Source: Candidatus Nomurabacteria bacterium (GTDB taxonomy: Bacteria; Patescibacteriota; Minisyncoccia; Phycocordibacterales; UBA9973). From it: DNA of 33,143 nt. Shown in pieces: positions 30,890 through 33,143 of the stretch. Under the pieces are notes generated by a model. The model was given only the letters and a program-made list of their open reading frames with translations, did no database searches and had not been told where the DNA came from. Both the position numbers and the translations under genes were made by a program. Positions within the stretch are counted from its first letter, which is position 1. Each line of letters begins with the position of its first letter. The stretch covers positions 1 through 33,143 of the forward strand of contig DAIEQH010000004.1 of NCBI GenBank assembly GCA_027347985.1. The letters are read 5' to 3'.

Positions 30890-31298
30890 TTACCAAATTT
30901 TCGCTCTTATTAAATCAGGAATAATTTTTTCTTCTGTAATAGTAATCATTGGATATCTTTTTGTTTTAAAATCTTTTTTGGTTAACCAAATAAAATCTTC
31001 AATCTCCATATCTGGTTTTATGCCCCCCCCCTACAGTTGCAATATATACTCTTTGATTATAAATCACTTCAGGGTTATAAAATGACATTCCTTTATATTC
31101 ACCAAAAAATTTTGACTCAATTAAATCAACTCCGATTTCCTCTTTTAATTCTCTTTTTAAACAATCTTCATCTGATTCTCCTTCTTCAATCTTACCTCCT
31201 GGCGTCCAAAGTTCTTTGTACCCCTTACCTTTGAGCATTAAAATTTTTTTGTCCTGAATTATTATTCCAGCAATTCTAGTTTTTAGTTTAATTTCCAT
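30890..31298 (-). pseudogene. NUDIX hydrolase, frameshifted at a poly-G tract
   Basis: From ATG 31298 the protein shows ARIAGIIIQDKKILML-type strands (TRIAGIIIQDKKILMLKGKG), then a perfect NUDIX box G-KIEEG-E-SDEDCLK-RELKEEIGV. It then reaches a run of 9 G (9 C on the plus strand, 31023-31031), after which the frame ends quickly (HKTRYGD). With 8 G the frame continues as IKPDMEIEDFIWLTKKDF...YPMITITEEK to a TAA at 30890-30892, the expected C-terminal half. So one extra base is present. This mirrors the other NUDIX gene (7 G instead of 8). It lies directly downstream of RAYT locus 2, as the other NUDIX gene does at locus 1. Confidence 0.85.
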
Positions 31299-31341
31299 AT
31301 CTAAAGTATATCAAAATATATAAATATTTACTATATTTCCT

Positions 31342-31364
31342 ACTTGGGAGCTCGGCTCCCAAGT
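31342..31364. repeat. RAYT-2 palindrome, copy A
   Basis: Arms ACTTGGGAGC / GCTCCCAAGT with loop TCG, a perfect 10-bp hairpin just after the RAYT stop codon (31367-31369). It could terminate the RAYT transcript. Confidence 0.93.
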
Positions 31365-31366
31365 GA

Positions 31367-32023
31367 TTAATCTAATAACAAATACTTTAATTCTTTTTCT
31401 TTCTTTTTTCTCTTTACAATATCTGGTAATGAAGAATTACAAAAAGATCTATATTCCCTCTCATCAGAAAACTGTTCCAAAATAATATTTTTAGAACAAA
31501 TATTTCTTTTACTTTTATCAACATATTCTTTAAAACTTGATACTGGTAAATTTTCCATCCATTTTTTATTTAAACCTTCATGTACTTTATAATTTAAATT
31601 TACATAAACACTCAAATGTAAAAGATATTCATTTGAATCTATGTGTATAGCTTTATATTTTCCTTGAAACAAAGAACCACCGCGTTTATATTTTTCGTTA
31701 AAATAATTAGTATATCCTGTTGATAATCTATGCATAAATTTTTGTATACCATCACCAACAAGAGGTTCTAAAATAAAATGATAATGATTTTGGTTCAAAC
31801 AATAAGCAATAAAATTTACTAATTTCCCTGACTTGGGAGCTCGGCTCCCAAGTTGATTAAAAGAGTTTTCAAAAATACTACCTATGGGGTCTTTAACATT
31901 AAAATCGTTCATGCTTTTTAAAAAACGATGAAAATCTTCTACATCCATAAAGATATCTCTCTTATCCACTCCCCTATTATAAATATGATAAAATTCTCCA
32001 GTGGTAAATTTAATGTTTCGCAT
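31367..32023 (-). CDS. REP-associated tyrosine transposase (RAYT, Y1/HUH family), locus 2
   Basis: A 218-residue Y1/HUH protein from ATG 32023 (an ATG at 32041 would add MLYYIY and nearly touch the palindrome). Features: GEFYHIYNRGVDKRDIF, HUH motif NQNHYHFILEP (H80, H82), GGSLFQGKYKAIHI, and the likely catalytic Tyr in HLSVYVNLNY (about Y140). This is a closer match to the RAYT consensus than locus 1. It is bracketed by copies A and C of its own palindrome. A third copy (B) lies inside the coding region, in frame, giving QLGSRAPK. The palindrome family is unrelated to that of locus 1, as expected if each RAYT recognises its own REP. Confidence 0.92.
   Translation of the reverse strand: MRNIKFTTGEFYHIYNRGVDKRDIFMDVEDFHRFLKSMNDFNVKDPIGSIFENSFNQLGSRAPKSGKLVNFIAYCLNQNHYHFILEPLVGDGIQKFMHRLSTGYTNYFNEKYKRGGSLFQGKYKAIHIDSNEYLLHLSVYVNLNYKVHEGLNKKWMENLPVSSFKEYVDKSKRNICSKNIILEQFSDEREYRSFCNSSLPDIVKRKKKEKELKYLLLD
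31831..31853. repeat. RAYT-2 palindrome, copy B, inside the RAYT gene
   Basis: Identical 23-nt hairpin (ACTTGGGAGC, TCG, GCTCCCAAGT) within the coding sequence. It encodes QLGSRAPK about 15 residues before the HUH motif, with the frame intact. Confidence 0.93.
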
Positions 32024-32043
32024 ATAGATATAGTATAGCACAA

Positions 32044-32072
32044 AACACTTGGGAGCTCGGCTCCCAAGTGTT
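32044..32072. repeat. RAYT-2 palindrome, copy C
   Basis: The same hairpin with arms extended to 13 bp (AACACTTGGGAGC / GCTCCCAAGTGTT). It overlaps the recJ stop codon (32071-32073) and lies upstream of the RAYT start. Confidence 0.93.
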
Positions 32073-33143
32073 AATAGATATTTTCAATTCTTAATCTCAA
32101 TTCTTCCCTGCCTCGGAATCTAGATAAATCAAAGGTTGCTAGAAGATTCACTTTCAAACCTTCCAATAGCGGCACATCAAATGAATCATTGTTAGAAAAG
32201 AAAGAAATTGCTTTCACTTTATTTTTGTCAGAATCGGAAAAAGTAATCTCCAAATGCTCACCAGAACCATTTTTGCCAAATTTTTTAATATTTTCTATCT
32301 TCACATTTTGAAAAAGAAAAATCGGTTTCGGATTAGCGAGCCCGAAAGGAGCCATTTTTTCTACTTCACGCCAATTTTTCATATTTACAGCACTTAAGTC
32401 AGTTTTTATATCATAAATAATTTCTCTGTCTTTTTTTTCTCTCTTTACTTTGTGAAAAGATTTAGAAAGAGCCTCTTCTAGAAAATGAATCTTTTCTCCA
32501 CTGACAGTGAAACCACCTGCAAATTCATGCCCGCCAAATTCTGTGAAAAATTCACTAGTTTCTGTCATCAACTCAACCAGAGAAACTGAACCATCAGAAC
32601 GACAAGAACCTTTTATTAAATCATTTTCATCTTTTCCCCAGACAAACACGGGCCTTTTGTGTTCATCTGATATTTTGCCTGCGATAAGCCCTAGTACGCC
32701 TATACGCCATTCTGGATTTCCTATGACAATTACTTCTCTTATTTCGCGTTTCTCAAATTTTTTATTTACTTCCCGCATTATAGAAGTCACCATTGTTTTT
32801 CTGTCATCGTTTATTTTTGATAAGTGATCTGCAATTGTTCCCGCTTTTATTTCATCATTTGTAGAAAGAAGTTCATAAGCTCTCATTGGGTCGTCTATAC
32901 GTGAAGCAGCATTGAGCCGTGGCGTCACCATAAAACCAATGTCATCTTCTGAAAGATATTTCTGGTCAATTTTCATTTTACTAAGAAGTTTTTGCAAGCC
33001 AGGACGCGGAGACTTCCTTAAGACTTTCATCCCATAATAAGCAATAGCTCTATTTTCTCCCAAAAGCGGAACCAAATCTGAAAGAGTAGCAAGCCCTGCC
33101 ATATCTAGCAACCACTTTTCCCAACCTTCATTTATTTTGTAAT
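32071..33143 (-). CDS. recJ: Single-stranded-DNA-specific exonuclease RecJ, C-terminal part (5' end outside window)
   Basis: RecJ is a DHH-family 5'-3' exonuclease on single-stranded DNA, acting with RecFOR. The frame is open to the right edge (YKINEGWEKWLLDMAGLATLSDLVPLLGENR), so the N-terminal DHH catalytic motifs lie outside. Visible parts are the end of the DHH domain (MVTPRLNAASRIDDPMRAYELL), the DHHA1 domain with KGSCRSDGSVSLVELM and the GGH motif FGGHEFAGGFTV, and the C-terminal OB domain (MAPFGLANPKPIFLF, LLATFDLSRFRGREELRLRI). Its TAA stop (32071-32073) overlaps RAYT-2 palindrome copy C. Confidence 0.94.
   Translation of the reverse strand, partial: YKINEGWEKWLLDMAGLATLSDLVPLLGENRAIAYYGMKVLRKSPRPGLQKLLSKMKIDQKYLSEDDIGFMVTPRLNAASRIDDPMRAYELLSTNDEIKAGTIADHLSKINDDRKTMVTSIMREVNKKFEKREIREVIVIGNPEWRIGVLGLIAGKISDEHKRPVFVWGKDENDLIKGSCRSDGSVSLVELMTETSEFFTEFGGHEFAGGFTVSGEKIHFLEEALSKSFHKVKREKKDREIIYDIKTDLSAVNMKNWREVEKMAPFGLANPKPIFLFQNVKIENIKKFGKNGSGEHLEITFSDSDKNKVKAISFFSNNDSFDVPLLEGLKVNLLATFDLSRFRGREELRLRIENIY

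Noticed and set aside
1-33143. Use of a recoded genetic code (UGA as Gly, as in some CPR lineages)
   Set aside because: All conserved genes read through without internal TGA, and TGA is used as a stop (for example at 24564-24566), so the standard bacterial code fits.

Overview
The window looks like a piece of a small, AT-rich genome of a Candidate Phyla Radiation / Patescibacteria bacterium, most likely in the Parcubacteria group (Nomurabacteria-like). This is an inference from gene content and style: a low GC content by eye, densely packed housekeeping genes on one strand, few Shine-Dalgarno sites, single-copy informational genes, a ComEC whose membrane and metallo-beta-lactamase parts are separate genes, short MetRS and RecO, and RAYT, PaaX/Cas2-like and DUF559 accessory genes. 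No rRNA, tRNA or CRISPR array was found.

Layout. On the plus strand, bases 1-3284 carry the 3' part of ftsK, a small membrane-anchored protein and recA, separated by two copies of a structured ~113-nt intergenic element. Bases 3284-4532 are an accessory island: three copies of one palindrome bracket a frameshifted NUDIX gene and a RAYT (REP-associated Y1 transposase). From 4531 to the right edge nearly everything is on the minus strand: efp, rpsR, ssb and rpsF (with a clear sigma70-type promoter and a leader hairpin), tatD, a repeat-flanked DUF559 nuclease, metG, an AI-2E family permease, an M16 peptidase, glycyl-tRNA synthetase, a large surface protein, recO, a serine hydrolase, a PaaX/Cas2-like gene, an MBL hydrolase, a degenerate HD protein, ileS, argS, mazG, tmk, a second PaaX/Cas2-like gene, a 2H phosphoesterase, a membrane protein, glyA, comEC (two genes), rnhA, a second frameshifted NUDIX gene, a second RAYT and partial recJ. 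The one plus-strand gene in this stretch is a Fe/Mn superoxide dismutase at 28277-28879.

How the genes work together. The core is information processing: four aminoacyl-tRNA synthetases (Met, Gly, Ile, Arg), ribosomal proteins S6 and S18 with SSB, EF-P, recombination and repair (RecA, RecO, RecJ, RNase H), chromosome segregation (FtsK), DNA uptake (ComEC plus its MBL partner), dTMP supply (Tmk), nucleotide clean-up (MazG, NUDIX) and one-carbon supply (GlyA).

The most unusual layer is repeats. At least seven families of palindromic or structured repeat occur in 33 kb. Several small genes (two RAYTs, two PaaX/Cas2-like proteins, one DUF559 nuclease) are each bracketed by a private repeat family, and many repeats sit exactly on a neighbour's stop codon. 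Other palindromes lie in frame inside ileS, argS, comEC, metG and ftsK, like Rickettsia palindromic elements. A second surprise is IleRS, which contains a complete histidine-phosphatase (phosphoglycerate-mutase-like) domain inside its catalytic region. Both NUDIX genes are off frame at a poly-G tract (7 and 9 G, where 8 would restore each).
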